The notes under the pieces: model-generated
The model's input: only the letters and a program-made list of their open reading frames with translations
Told to the model about the DNA's origin: nothing
The model's database searches: none
Source of the DNA: Sordariomycetes sp. S80-01Y
Lineage: Eukaryota; Ascomycota; Sordariomycetes
Direction: 5' to 3'
Assembly (NCBI GenBank): GCA_037042185.1
Contig: JAXQJY010000021.1
Location: 868,001 to 932,000 of the forward strand
Length of the DNA: 64,000 nt
Part shown: in pieces, positions 34,439 through 47,051 of the stretch
Layout: each line of letters opens with the position of its first letter
Numbering within the stretch: the stretch's first letter is position 1
Position numbers and translations under genes: made by a program

Positions 34439-35323
34439 TCAAGGCCTCCTTCGGCCCATAGAGATGGAAAGGCCGCTACGTAGCCTTGAGTGCCCCTTGG
34501 TTTGCGGTTGACGCGGTGCCTCAGTTGTTTCTGGAATGGGTGGCGGCTCCATCATGATGGTCTTCCTCCTCGAAGCCTTCAGCGCCGCTTCTTTCGCCCT
34601 TGCAGCCTCAATATCCTCCAGACTTTGGTCGACTGACTGCGGACGCATGGTGAGGACGTCTTGTGATTGCGTAGCAGCCTGGTTCAGGTGAGGCTTGCTC
34701 CTCTTCCTAGCCAGGGAGAAGGTGCGCTTCAACATCGAGCTCGCACCCTTGGGCGTCCTTGGCCGCTCCGACTCATGGGGCTGCTCAGACTCGTTTTTGT
34801 TGGCGAAGGGGTCGATGCTCAGGAACGAAGGTTTCTGACGGGTATGAACAGCAGGTGCGAATGTGCTTGATCGCGAGAATGTGCTGAGGATGCTGCTGCT
34901 CGCCGTGCTGCTCACGCTGGTCCTCCTCCTGCCAAACTCTGGGTCGGTGCCCGTTCGTTGAATCTTCTGCTTCGGGTTGTCCTCGGGCTCACCAGGGCTG
35001 GAGCTCCGGGGTGGCAGGTCTACCAGCGCGGGCTTTCCATAGAAGACGAAGCTCACAACCCGGGCCGTATCTTCATGGCTCTTGCGGTTGGGGGACTCGG
35101 GATCCAAATCAGAGTCGGAGTCAAATTCGTAGTCCGAGAAGTCGTCAGCGGACGAGGAGGCGTCTTCTTCGGAAGAGAGATAGACGCTGTGAGGGGCGGT
35201 GGCGGGGGAGAGGGGTGGCTGTTCATCGAGGGTGGCTTTGGAGTCGATGGGTTCGAGGAAACGAGAGGAGCGGAGGGTGGATTTCGTTGGGAGGGCGGGT
35301 GCGTCCTGCGGTAAAGCGTCCAT
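34439..35323 (-). CDS. Conserved-looking disordered protein of unknown function
   Basis: I do not recognise this gene as a characterised family. A single exon of 294 aa if translation starts at 35323 (MDALPQDAPALPTKSTLRSS). An in-frame Met exists 46 codons upstream (35461), but that extension looks like leader sequence. Visible parts: a Ser/Asp/Glu acidic tract (about 45-75, SSEEDASSSADDFSDYEFDS), a short ordered-looking stretch ARVVSFVFYGKPALVDLP (about 87-104), Ser-rich regions, a basic patch SSMLKRTFSLARKRSKP, a helix rich in Ala/Glu (LEDIEAARAKEAALKASRRK) and a basic tail SMGRRRP. The composition and consistent frame support a real protein, probably a phosphorylated regulatory or scaffold protein (inference). 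Confidence 0.65.
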   Translation of the reverse strand: MDALPQDAPALPTKSTLRSSRFLEPIDSKATLDEQPPLSPATAPHSVYLSSEEDASSSADDFSDYEFDSDSDLDPESPNRKSHEDTARVVSFVFYGKPALVDLPPRSSSPGEPEDNPKQKIQRTGTDPEFGRRRTSVSSTASSSILSTFSRSSTFAPAVHTRQKPSFLSIDPFANKNESEQPHESERPRTPKGASSMLKRTFSLARKRSKPHLNQAATQSQDVLTMRPQSVDQSLEDIEAARAKEAALKASRRKTIMMEPPPIPETTEAPRQPQTKGHSRLRSGLSISMGRRRP

Positions 35324-38300
35324 TGTGATGTTGTATAGTAAAGGTAGGGTGGTTCTCGTATATTGCGTGTGAAGTGAGGTCAAGTGCTGGGATTGAAAGG
35401 AGTCCAGATGGAAGGGCAGGTTATATCTTCCACTGCAGGTTCTGGGGGTGGAGTGAAGCACCTTCCGGCCTGTTCGTGCCAGACGTTGTTCGGAATGGAA
35501 ATGACGAGGGAGCCAGCCGATAAAATGTCAAGATGAACTGTTGCGTCGAGCCCAGCTCCGATCTGAGCACCCAAATGCAGACCGCTGCTGATTCCAAGAG
35601 GAGGTGCTGAGACAAGGGATTTTGTCTTTCCCTTGGGTCGGTCTAGCGAAGGCTGGGCGAAGGGTGGTGCGCTGCAACCCAAGGGCGTTTCGTGTAAGTG
35701 GTTGGTGCCGGTGAGCCACAGGCAGTCTTTCAATGTCTCAAGGGAGACCAGTCTCACCTCTGACCACAAAGAATCAGATGAAGGAGTAACGCTAAGAGAG
35801 ACAGTGAATTGTCGAAAACAACTGAAGGTCAAGTTGAGAATGGGAGAGGCTGCGTCCACCGATGGAGGGCTTGGTGCACTTTTAGAAGCCAGCAGGTTGC
35901 ATGCCCAGTCCGCTCCTGATACGAGCACACCGTGCAGAGCGTCTACAGACGCACCGTATACTTCGACCCCGGGCATGGATGCCATTGGTCGCTGCGACCA
36001 GGGCGCCACAACGCCTTGGCAGCCACTGGGCAGCCCGCACCTGCACTTTTCTGGGCGCGCTTTCCCTCTGGTTCACCACGGCGTTTCAAGTGCAGGAGGG
36101 CCAGTCCCAATGGGAGCAGGAGCCTCAACTCCCGGTCCTTTCGCGACCGGATCTGTTTTTGCGCTGCAGCAGTGCGACTTGGCTCGCTGAACAGCCTCAG
36201 CCTGCCCTGAGATGCTGGCTCACTACCTTACGTTGGCAAACCCAAGCCCAGCGTGTCGAGGACCGACCCCAACGGCGTAGCGGGACCCTTCACCAAGAAC
36301 ACCATCATACATGAAATCATTCGGCGGCAAAGGAACACAAGAGGCGAATTCGTCCGGCACTTGAATCCTTCCAAGGCTTCCATCCAGGGTCGGTGACCCT
36401 CAGGACGCTGCAACCCGACGTGGGGAGTTTGGGAGCCACCGTCCGGCATCGGTTGGTCTGTTGGATCGGCTTCGCTGTCCTTGCACCTTGCGCTCGCACG
36501 AGTGCAGTGCAACGCAGATCTTCAACTTCCCTTCGACTTCTGGAAGGACGTATCCTTTCGCATTGACTGGTCCTGATCCACAGGCACAGACATCTCGCAC
36601 TAACCGCAATCCCTCAGTCCAACCTCGAGGTCCTTGCGTTCGCACAGGGAAGATCCTCGACTTTCGAACACCGGCTCTTCTGGTGGAACGGGGTCGAATG
36701 ATTGGCTGGTGGTTGACAGCCACGGCTGCCAATGGGCGTTTAGACGTCGACACGCGCGGAGGCTGGCCTGCCGTTTCACATGGGCACTGATATTAAAGGC
36801 TCTGGCGGCGCATCACGCGTCCGGCTCCGAAACTGGACTCAACACCACCACACGCCATTCTTGGTCATCTCACACGCTGATTCTTGGTATGTGTCTCTCT
36901 TGGGCAGCTGGGCCTCCCCAATCACGGCCACCAACCTCCTTAGTCTCTCTTTGAACTCTGTACTGTGATCGATCTCAATTTGAACAGTTTGATGTTTGGC
37001 ACATGCAGATTTTGGCCTATATCAGATAACGGCTTTTGCGCTGGTCAAACTTGCTCTTCCGGAAAGTGTTCGCGGAATGCCCAGCCGAGTTGCGACCAGC
37101 GAACCGATTGCCCCCGCAGAATCTGATTCTAATATATTGCCCCGATTACATACTCTCCAGGATCTCGCCAGGTTGGTGGGAATTTGGGCGTTCCTAGCTC
37201 AACGCTACCGTTCCCTGCGACGCCAAGGATCTCGAGCATCCGATATCGTTTCGAGAAGCGTGCAGCGATGCCTGTGATAACCAGTGCAGCCCGATGGCCG
37301 GCTTGCATGGCGCTATCTACTTAGTATCCTTCTCAATGAGGCCATCGCAGCCGGGACTGGTGATGCGCTGTCGGGCTGGAAAGGTGGTGTGGGCGGCAGC
37401 GAGCGGAGCGCGTATCGTATCGTGTCGTCTCTGGATGCCTTGCATGCGCTCCCACTTCATTCTCCCAGACCGACATTTACCAGCAGAAAAGAAAAAATCT
37501 GCCTCTCACTACAGGATCGTCGCCAGGAGCTTGGGAGTCAAGACACTCAATGTCTCTTCACGTGGCAGCCATCGTTCCGTATCTGAGACCTGATAAACTT
37601 CGTCCCGTCTGCTGCAAGGAGGAGTATCGGAGGCATCGAAACCTTCCCTGTCACGGCTTGCGCCCGTCTTGTCTCGTTGCCAACTGCCGTCCTGCAGCAC
37701 ACTCACTCCCTCTTTGCACGCTCGTAGCATGTTGCTGGCAGCGTTAGGAAGATGGCGGCTCCCGCCACCGTTTCTGTTTGCGATCCCAGAACCCTCGTCA
37801 ACATTTGCCTCGAAGGAATCCCGCCCCCGCGCGAGGACCCTGAAAATAGTAGCGATGCGCACACGGAGATGACAAGCAAAGGACTGCTTTGCCGCAGGAC
37901 CCTGAAACCTTCAGTCTTGGTAATGCCTCTGCTGTATGTCTGCCGGCGCGAACCCATACGAGAGTCACAGCTCGTGATGGTGTTGAGCACAGTGTTGACT
38001 TGATAGGGGTCGGTTCGAAGAACTTCTGGAGACGAGTGGCGTCATGGGGGGCTGGGCGCCGCTCCGTCGTGGGGCTGGACTCGGCCGGACGCCACTTCAG
38101 CTGGGCGGCGCCACAACGTTGACATCACCTGGGGCTTGGGTGTTGCGCCGTTGCGCTACGCTGGATAGAGTCTAGCGCGGGGCTGGTGAAGTGTTAGCAC
38201 GCCTCAGCCATTCCCTCCATGAATCCAGTTCCCACCGTTCGGCTTTCGAACTTGGAGGACCCTGGATCTCAGTGTTGACTCAATCCTACCAGATCCCAGG

Positions 38301-40400
38301 ATCGAGCGCCGATGCCAACGATCCTTCCGTACCGTGCCTGACGCAACATTAGGAACTTCGAGAATGAGCGACAGGTTTTCGCCCCTCCATCGCCGACCTC
38401 GTTTCCAGGGTCCTCGGTCCCGAACCGACGACGGGGGCTGATTGCCCACTCGCGAGCCTCATGCGCCGCACTGCGCATGCAACGTCATTCCTTCAACTCC
38501 CATATGGCTTCGGCAGAGTAGATCTATGCGTCACTTGCCTGCAGGAAACGAATCCTTGAAACAAAGTACACCGTCTGGCAGATCTAAGAAACACCCTTTC
38601 TGAGACTCGGCCAGGCATTGGCATCCTAGGTGCAGCGGACAGATCGTGATATGTGTCCAGTACGTCCATTCGACCGTGGCTTCAGGGTCCGAGGGAAGCT
38701 TGGCAGGGCCCTGAGGATTTTGCCGGCGGCCATCGTGCGGCGCGACATCACGGGAAGGGGGGAATGATGCTATTTGCGCGCTGGGGTCTCGCAGCTCGTT
38801 GGATCGAGAACAGTCCCTGGTGGAATCATGAAACTCGGACATGCGCCGAACTTTTCTGCGTCATAGGATGAGCTCCAGTCTAGGCCTCAGGATGGACGAC
38901 TACAGTGTCCTGCGTGCAAGAAGTCACTCGTGGTTGACAAGTGTCCTCCGCGTCATGTGCGGTCGGTCAGGACGCCGAGTTGGTCTGCAAGTATACGTTT
39001 CTAAAACGGCAGTCAACCCACGTTGACATTGTGGCATTCTGTACGGCCTAGTAGGGTGTTTGCATTCTGGTTCGTGTCGATCAACAGTCGCGTTCCAAGT
39101 CAAGTCAAAAGATGCTCCTAGCAGCTCAAGAACGACATTGGTCCCGCCCCCCCTGGCGTTGACTCGCTTCGATCCTTGCCCGAGACTGTATGCTAGATTC
39201 AGCCGTACAAGAAGTCCGAAATGCCTGTCTTTGGTTAGATGGCGTAGTTGAAGTTGGGGCCGCCCTATCACTACTTGGTATGGAGAAACACTATATGAGC
39301 TTCGTCTGCTTGAGGGCGCAATGCCTTGCACATCACAGCTGGCACCTCCAAAGTCCCGAGTACCCGTTTGATGGTAATATGACTTGGCTTTTTGTTGAAC
39401 TTGACTCCTACCAACATCTTACATATCTGTCTATGGCGTTACAGCCAGGTCTGGGCCGGGTTCGTGATCATCGTCACCAGCCCCCATCCCCTCCAGCCCA
39501 AAAACCCTCTACAGTTTACGTATTATTCCCCAACCGTCTCATCCAAGATATCAGCAGGTACCTCAAGCTCATCGAAAGCCACCAGCACACTGTGCCCTCA
39601 GCCTCCTTCCCACCTCATTGACCCATCCAGGAAGAAACCCCCTAAGTCTTCAGCCCTCATGGCGTATATTTAGACCAGAGTTGGACCCTCCCGCTGTGCG
39701 TGGACGCTTGCGATGAGGGACCCCCATTACGAGAGCGGGAGAGTCAGCTCCTCGCGTGGCTGCTTTTGTCTGCGTGTCTGTGCGTGTGCTGAGGGCACAG
39801 CCACGCTGAGCTTATGGGGACAGCTAGATGTGGCTTGGCGCGGCGCGACAAAAGACTACTCAGAGCATTCACGAGGGAACAAGGAATCTGAAGTCATGGT
39901 CGATGATAAAAATAGATTGGGCCCTTTGTCTGGGAATGTGGGTATGCGGGGGGTGAAACTCAAATCTTGACCTTGGGCCTAAGGACATCAGTTCCACGGC
40001 ATCAGTGTTTCGTATTTAAGTCGCAAATGGCGAGGGTTAATCAGAGTCATATGGTCTTCGTTTCTTTTATACATTAGAGATTCTCAACTACGCCAGATAG
40101 TCATGCCATCCTAATAACCCCATTCTTCGTGCCTTTCACCCATGCTGGCCACCGTAGAGATAACTTGTCCCTGCTGTATCTCTCAATGGCGAAACCAAAA
40201 TCTCGATAACGAGGAGATCCGCCCCTCGTATATGGGATGTTTGCACGTTTGTCGTAGTAAGTCGTGACGAGTGTAGCGTATCTCTCAAAAATCTTGAGCT
40301 CGGCCGCTTGAGCTCTTCTATAGCCATGCCAGGGCTGTCATTGGCCTTTCCTCCTAGGCCGATTGGTATCATTGTTTGACGCTCCCAACTGCAGCGCGCC
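35324..40400. other. 5.1 kb stretch without a recognisable gene
   Basis: The longest frame (35380-36009, minus, 209 codons) and the 185-codon plus frame opposite it are mutually antisense, lack any domain and are not extended by plausible splicing. Further frames up to 150 codons behave likewise. The base composition is not strikingly different from the coding parts, and I see no AT-rich, transposon-like block. It may hold lineage-specific genes, non-coding RNAs, or only the promoters of the two flanking minus-strand genes. Confidence 0.45.
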
Positions 40401-42318
40401 TCAGCGCCATAGATCCCGGCTCCCCCTCGCAGAGTCGCCGCCGCTGCTCTTCGGCCTCGGGAAGTCCATGCTGCTCCCTCTCGGCGCGCCAAATGGTGGC
40501 GGGGGCAAGCTGCTCTCTTGCTGTCCTGGTACCGCCAAAAAGGCACCCTGTCCACTACCAACCATAACGCTCCTCCTTTCACCGCCACTTTCCCAGTTCA
40601 TATCTGCACCCAGCCCATAGCTTGACATTGGCCGCCTGCTTGAGTCCCTAGCGAAGCCCGGGCTGGTCGGTGGTTCGAGCGCCGCAGTGGACTGGACCTT
40701 TTGGAAGTTCCATTGGCCGAACTCATCGGACTTGGTGAAGACTTCGAGGGTATGAGTCGGTAAACCTGCTTGCGCCGCGAAGGGATTGTTGCTTGAAAAG
40801 CGGTTTTGGGGTGGTATGTTGGATTGAGGCCTGGGACGGGCGCCAGGAGGGCTGAGGGTGCTGCCGTCGAGACGCATTGAGGGAACACCGGGCCGGCCGT
40901 TGGGGGCGGTGAATGAAGAGGAGCGGTTGCGGGGAACATTCGAGAAGTGGCCTGGGGGTGGAAGACCTTGAAGCTGCTCGGGCATGGTGTCGTCCAGAAC
41001 GTACAGTCGGCGAAGGTTCACGAACCCACCGTTGAGAATCGAGCTGGCCAGGAAGTTATAGTAGCCGCTTTCGTACTGGGCGTACAGTCCTGCTGACGAA
41101 CTAGCAGAAATCTCAAAACGCAAGGTTTCGAGACTTCGGGAGCTCATGGGTGGAATGCCTTGGTTATGGGGGAAGGCTTCCGCAACCTGGGCTTGGATAG
41201 CGAGAGTCTTGAGGTTGGGCGCCAAAGACAGGATATCGCCAAGGTTGGAGGGGTGGACGCCCGTGTCTTGCAGTGTCAAGACCTTTAATGCCTCTTGTGT
41301 CTCCAGCCACGCCAAATAATCCATCAAACCCTGGACGGTCAACCGAGGCGTGTTTCTCAGTATCAGCTCCTCCAGTGGTGGCAGCGTCGGCAGCCCATCA
41401 TCCGCGATGAGTACCTCGTCCGACAACGCCTGCGAGTCCGAGACCTTTAGCGCCCGCAAGTTCTGTAAGGAGCCGAGAGCATTTCTCATCGTCATAGGAT
41501 CAACGTCCACTCCGTTCAACTCCAGCACCTCTAACTTCGTCCACACCCTGCCGGTTGCCAAGGCCGCCAGACTCCCCTGACTTCCCGCATTGCAAGTCAT
41601 CTTCCTGATATTTGGACACCTAGCCTGGACTTCGAGCTTCAGTGTCGAGAACGCCGCTTCGTCTGAAAACATGCCCTCAGGTAGATCAACGTAATGCAGG
41701 TTCGGCAAAACGGCGATGGTCTGCGCGAGCTCCACGTGCGATGATTCACGCAGCATATATGGTATCTTGAGAAATTCGACCATCTTCCCTAGGCGTGTTG
41801 GGTCATCGCGGACTGTGCGGCGGAAGAGTCGGAGACGTGCTTGGGCTGGATCCTCGGGGATGCCGTTGCGGTCGAAGCGGGAGGTCTTCTTGCGCTTCTC
41901 GGCGAGCAAGGCTTCGAGTTGGCAGTAATGTACGGGATCAATCCTCACGCTGTGGTATCTACGCGCTCGTTAGCATCCCTCTGTCAGCTGGAGCCCACCA
42001 GAAAACATACAGGACCGGCACCGCGTTCTTGCGCCATTGCCGACTCACGCGTACGCAGTGCGCCAGATCGCGCAAGTCGCAGAGCATGCAGCCGCCATCG
42101 GAGGCACTGTCCTCGCAGTTCTCGTACGTCTCATCGCAGGCATGGGGACAAACGAAGGCAAAGATACGTTGCAGCACGCGAGGCGGCAGGTTGGCGACGA
42201 GTTGCGAAGACAGATAGGTTGGGGGGAAGGTGTAGAGGGGACCGCGATGCTGCGAGGTGGAGAGGTCGTTGCTGTCGCCGGACTTTTTCTTATCCTTTCT
42301 GCGGAAGGGAAGACGCAT
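40401..42318 (-). CDS. F-box/leucine-rich repeat protein, fungal
   Basis: Probably a substrate adaptor of an SCF ubiquitin ligase (inference). Two exons, 42011-42318 and 40401-41958 (intron 52 nt), give 621 aa. An F-box-like segment lies at about residues 38-105 (LVANLPPRVLQRIFAFVCP ... LAHCVRVSRQWRKNAVPVLYHSV), with a Cys-rich insertion (HACDETYENCEDSASDGGCMLCD). Degenerate leucine-rich repeats follow from about 150 to 385, for example LEVLELNGVDVDPMT, LRALKVSDSQALSDE, LEELILRNTPRLT and LKVLTLQDTGVHPSN. The last 200 residues are Pro/Ser/Gly-rich and look disordered. A downstream in-frame end at 40401 (RGSRDLWR) is clear. The substrate is unknown. Confidence 0.78.
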
Positions 42319-43704
42319 GATGGCGATTAAATCATCAAGTAAGGAAATCAGATGCGAGATCCGGGGAAAGGATACGGAGCGAGGTTAGAAAAAGGGAGCG
42401 GACGGGTGAGATGCTTAGCTTATGTGGTGGTGGTGGTACTGAGGGGGACTTTTGGGCAGTGAGAGCCTGGGGTCGCCTAGTGGTGGATTTGAGGTATGAC
42501 AGCATTGACGGGGGGCCTGCCTTAAGCGCGACGGAACCCCTTTTCTTGCCTTCTGAGCTCCCCAGGCGCCAGGGGAACGGATTTTGGACATGACAAAGAA
42601 ACATTGTTTGTGCTGCGGACCAGCTACCGGTAGTCCGACCCTGATGAACCAATCGAACCCTTGCGACCGGCAGATCGTCTCGACGGTTTCCCTCGTTAGA
42701 CGCCGGCGGGAGCCCACGCTGGGCATCAATCGCTGACAGCCAACGGCGGTAGATTGGAGGAGCTTAAGGCGTTCCGCAGCTACTCTTGTTCGCCTACGCT
42801 AAGAACAGGCATGGCATTAAGCTAGACACCAAGCTTCGTCCCGATCTTGCGGAAATGAGTCGTTAGACGCTGTCTGCACTCAGGTCCAGGCAGACCCAAC
42901 AAAGAAGCTCTTCGCTAACTGCCGCCACTGCAACGGTCGACCGCGCTTGGCGGCCTGGGCGCGACGTAGGGCTGCGTGTCGTGTCGTGTCGTGTCGTGAC
43001 GTCTGGTATTTAATGTTGGACCTTCTTCGCGATGAACCCGCAAGGTTCTACCGAACAAAGGGAGAAGGCAAGGGCGGCTTGAGTCATCAGCCGATCAGTC
43101 ATTCTATACAACCTTAGCGAGTGAGCCCGAACTCTCGCGAATGGAGACGGGAGCTCAAAGAGCGGCAAGAGGTAGGTTTGGGACACTTGGCACGGCATGC
43201 GCCATCCAAGGTATTTGGAGTTCATCTATAGGAAATCATTCTTCATGCCTAATCCAACATCGTTTACAGTATGGCGTCGCCAGCTCACTTGCGGCGCCAC
43301 CCCTATTATACATAGAACCGTGCGTAAACAACTATTACAAGCACTAGATGGAGGTTCGCCGCCTCTCGACCTGCGCCATTTCTTTTGTATATCGACCAGC
43401 CGGACTCGACGCCGTCAACAACTGTAACTTGTAAGCCCTGCCTGTCCTGGCCCATGTTCGCCACAGATGTAAAACCATGCAGACCGTCAGCCCTCCCATC
43501 ATCATGAATGTCAGACAAGGACATGTATATCACCAACCCCGACCCATGCATGATCCTGGCCGAGGCACTCACCACTCCCACAAATCCTCGCAACTACCAA
43601 CGCATGACGACCGGATCGTTCATGCCGCTATCCTTACTTCAGCGCAATGCGAGAAGCTGTTGTCGGCACCTTCGCATTATTTGCACCCTGATTTCGCGAC
43701 GCGC
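42319..43704. other. Intergenic, F-box gene promoter and elongase 3' flank
   Basis: 1.4 kb between two minus-strand genes with no recognisable product. It contains a short GTGTC microsatellite (listed separately). Confidence 0.5.
42975..42999. repeat. GTGTC pentanucleotide microsatellite
   Basis: About four perfect tandem copies of GTGTC followed by a degenerate copy (GTGAC). A simple repeat; no function suggested. Confidence 0.8.
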
Positions 43705-44841
43705 TTAGGCCTTGCGGGAACGGGTGGTGACGCCGTTCGTCTTGGCACCCGTGGTGGTAGCAGTGCCGTTGCCGCTGCCCTTCTGCGCAGCCTTCTCCAT
43801 GTGCAGAGGGTCGGGCAGAGGAGCCTGCGACATGCGGCGCAGAGACTTGCGGGTGGTGCCGTCCTTCTTGCCCTGCTTCTTGTAGGTAGCGGCGTAGAAA
43901 GAGATGAAGAGCACAAGGTAGGAGGACAGTGTTCCAATACCGGCGAAAGCAGCAAACTCCTCGCCTGCGCACTTGCCAGCGTTGGGCATCCAGGGCCAGT
44001 AGGTCGAAGTGAAGTAAGTGTACGAGGCGAAGTAGACGAAGCCGAGATCAATGATGAACTGGATGATCTGGAGACGGGTGACCCACTCCTTCCACCAAAT
44101 GCGAATGCCACGAGCAGACTGGAAGTAGTACCAGTACATGACAACGTGGACGGTGAGGTTCAAGGTAATGGGAACCCAGGAGACGGACGTGGAGCCGATC
44201 AGCTGGGTGTAGCAGAGGAAGGCCGTGGCACCGTGGTGGTAGCAGTGAAGGAAGGCTGCAAAAGTTAGCTATGTCGTCGACCTGAGTCGGGTGAGCACCT
44301 ACTCAAAGGCTTCTTCTTGAGGACCAGGAAGACGGTGTCAAGAAGCTCGAGGTACTTGGTCAGGTAGTTAAGCTTCATGGCAGTCAGCGTCCTGTATCTG
44401 GAATCGGCGGAGTCTAATACTCACGTAGTAGAGGACAACAAGGGGCTGCGTCCAGCCACCATCGTAGTCGCAAATGGCGTGAAAGACACCACCGCGAGCG
44501 AGGGTAGGGACGAGCTGCTCAACGAACAAGACCAAGAGAATGCCAGAGATAGCCGTCAAATAAAAGTTGTGGATCAAGAAGAGCGACTTGAGCTTGAACG
44601 GTTCGCGGTTACGCATGATCTCGCGGCCACCAAAGATGATGGCATAGTAGATGACAATGAAGATGGAAGTCGACTTGAGGGTCGACATAGGCGTCTCGAA
44701 CGGCACGAACTCGAACTTCTCAGCCGGGTATCCGACGACGGCCTCCCAGGCCTTGCTGAATATAGGCCATAGGTGGATGCCAAAGGGGCGATCGATGGTT
44801 GGCAGGGGGAGCTGCTCGTAGAAGGTAGCGGGGGCAGACAT
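43705..44841 (-). CDS. Fatty acid elongase, ELO (Gns1/Sur4) family
   Basis: Endoplasmic-reticulum membrane 3-ketoacyl-CoA synthase that condenses malonyl-CoA with acyl-CoA in long- or very-long-chain fatty acid elongation. Three exons, 44425-44841, 44303-44372 and 43705-44255, give 345 aa, close to yeast Elo2/Elo3. The signature [20 protein letters not shown] is in exon 2, and the catalytic histidine box HCYHHG (HxxHH, residues 166-170) begins exon 3. About seven hydrophobic segments are seen, with [13 protein letters not shown] after the box. The C-terminus is basic ([16 protein letters not shown] ... TRSRKA), as in ER-retained elongases. The frame stays open 61 codons upstream of the chosen Met at 44841, but [14 protein letters not shown] fits family starts better. 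Chain-length specificity cannot be told. Confidence 0.94.
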
Positions 44842-46280
44842 GACGGCAACGGGTGGCGTTGAGCGTGGGTTGATTCGAGATCCGGGGATATGAGCCCGTT
44901 GAGGATGCTGGATGATGACGGGACTACGTCCGGTGTCAAAGTAGGCGGGTGGGTGGTTGTTGGAGGCGCAACTCTGCACGCGACCTGTTGGAGGAGTAAC
45001 GGGAGGAGCGGAAGGCGAGAACACCTTGCTTTGAAGAAGTGCAATTGAAGGAATGACGAGAAGAGAAGCAATTAAAAAGACACGATGGTCACGACGCCGC
45101 AGCGGAAAGATGCGCCTCCAGAGAGTGGTTGGTCAGTCTGGCTGGTGATGGGAGGAGAGGGAAGATTGAGAGGGCGTACGAGTCGGAATCCCCTTTTCCT
45201 AAAATTCGCACCCAAACCGCGGCGCACCGCGATTCCTTCTTTGCTGGGCGGCCTTGGCGCCGCTGCCGGGCTTGGGGGGTCCGTTGGCTCCGTGTCTGGT
45301 GGAGTATCGAGACCTTGTGAGGACGGAGCTAACCGCCTTCAGCCTCTGCGCACGCTGCCTTAATCTCCTCCAGTCCCGTTCACGGCTTGGGCGATCACGC
45401 GTTTCCAACAGCATGGTTCTGTTTTGTAAAGCAGCGTCCTTCTGAGATGACGGCTAAGTACCTGCAACTTCCGAGATTTGATCTTGGCAGGCATCACTGC
45501 GCGTTGCTCGGGCTCGGGCTCACATGTCATTCGCCTGCCAATGAAGCAGCAGATGAAGCTCATCATTTTCTCGAAGCTCGCCAAGCACGTGACTTACTGA
45601 ATGGTTTAATCCCGTGGGGGACCGAGGACCCGAACCACTGACCGGCGGTTATTTCCCTGAGGGCCATGCTTTGAATCTCCAGACATACTCATAAATACTG
45701 CATCGAGCATGAGAGTGGCTGAATACGTGAAGTGTTGCCTATCCGTACAGTGCTGAGGGATGCATGGATGCATGCACACCTCGATCTTGACGACTCCTTC
45801 GGGCACACAAACAGCACCAAAATAGCATGCTGAGACGCTCACAACCGCCATTGACTAAGACCGTTGGCAGCCAGCACAGCTCCTGTGCTGAGTCGACGTG
45901 CGATAGATCGAGATAAGCACCTTGACTCGTCGAGGAAACTTAGGAGAAGGAAAGCATCGCTCCCATCCAGAAACGGACGAATTGGAGCATCTCCAAATCA
46001 AAGCTTGTTGTGCCGTCATGCTTACACACTGTGCAGTAATGTGCGATTTGCGGTATTGAGCAGGGAAGATGCCGCACCTCGCACTGTCCGAAAATCAGCC
46101 CATAGCTGCCATGCTTACTCATTTTTTGCCCACCCAATCACATCGCTCCCTCCCTCACGAAACACAGAACTGCAACCGCATCATCCCGAGAAGCCTCAAA
46201 GACTGCCCAGCCGACGACCTATACCCCTATCACGACACCTTTTCCCACGATCAATTGACGAACCTCGAAAGCTGCCCGTC
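44842..46280. other. Divergent intergenic region (elongase / cox6)
   Basis: 1.4 kb between divergent starts. Plus strand: the cox6 reading frame is open without stop from 45864 up to its ATG at 46281 (see findings). A CT/CA-rich stretch at about 46130-46260 fits a cox6 transcription start zone. No separate gene is recognised. Confidence 0.5.
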
Positions 46281-47051
46281 ATGCAGTCCATCTTCCGCAC
46301 AGCTACCCGCGGCTCCGCCTTCCGCGCCGTCGCCCGCCCCGCGCCCCTGACGCTTAACCGAGCGGCTGCCTTCAGCACGACCGTTCCTCGTCGCGCTGGT
46401 GGCGAGCACGCCGAGGAGACCTTCGAGGAGTTCACTGCTCGGTACGGCTTTCCTTTTCCCCCAATTCCAAATATTTCCCCGGTTTCGAGAGCGGAGAGAC
46501 GCATAAACGACCTGGAAAATCGTGGTGTGACTGAGGAAAAATAACCACGCGAACTCGAGACGGGAGGCACAAGACCGCAAAAGACGACGAAAAGGCTCAA
46601 TGGCTGACATGCGGTGCTCAACAGGTTCGAGAAGGAGTTTGATGGTGTTCAGGATGTCTTCGAGCTCCAGGTACGTTGTTTTCGCGGGACTCATGTGGTA
46701 GTACGGTAGCGGGCTAACGCATCACACAGCGCAACCTCAACAACGCCTTCGCCTACGATCTCGTCCCCTCGCCCAGCGTCATCATCGCTGCCTTGAAGGC
46801 CGCCCGCCGGGTGAACGACTTCCCCACCGCCGTCCGTGTCTTCGAGGGTACGCCTTTCCGTCCTCCCTTCGCCCGCCGCAACGCGCGCTTTGCACCACAT
46901 CACGACACTGTTGGCTAACGATAGTCTAGGTCTCAAGTCCAAGGTCGAGAACAAGGGGCAGTACGAGCAGTATCTCGAGGAGCTCAAGTCTCTGCGGGAG
47001 GAGCTTGGTGTGCCGCTGAAGGAGGACCTTTACCCCGAGGCGAAGAACTAA
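46281..47051 (+). CDS. cox6: Cytochrome c oxidase subunit VI (Cox6; COX5A of animals)
   Basis: Nuclear-encoded subunit of respiratory complex IV, on the matrix side of the inner mitochondrial membrane. Four exons: 46281-46441, 46625-46670, 46730-46847, 46930-47051, with introns of 183, 59 and 82 nt; product 148 aa, the same size as yeast Cox6. Residues 1-38 (MQSIFRTATRGSAFRAVARP...) form a classical mitochondrial presequence. The mature part reads EETFEEFTARFEKEFDGVQDVFELQRNLNNAFAYDLVPSPSVIIAALKAARRVNDFPTAVRVFEGLKSKVENKGQYEQYL in pieces across the four exons, matching yeast Cox6 almost residue by residue and fixing every splice site. It converges on the chromodomain gene, 461 bp between stops. 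Confidence 0.97.

Noticed and set aside
35380-36009. 209-codon minus frame upstream of the unknown disordered protein
   Set aside because: No domain, no plausible splicing, overlapped by equally long antisense frames; not enough to call a gene.
45600-45660. Minus-strand segment with GGTTCGGGTCC resembling a tRNA T-arm
   Set aside because: The five-base stem does not pair and no anticodon or D-arm can be folded around it.
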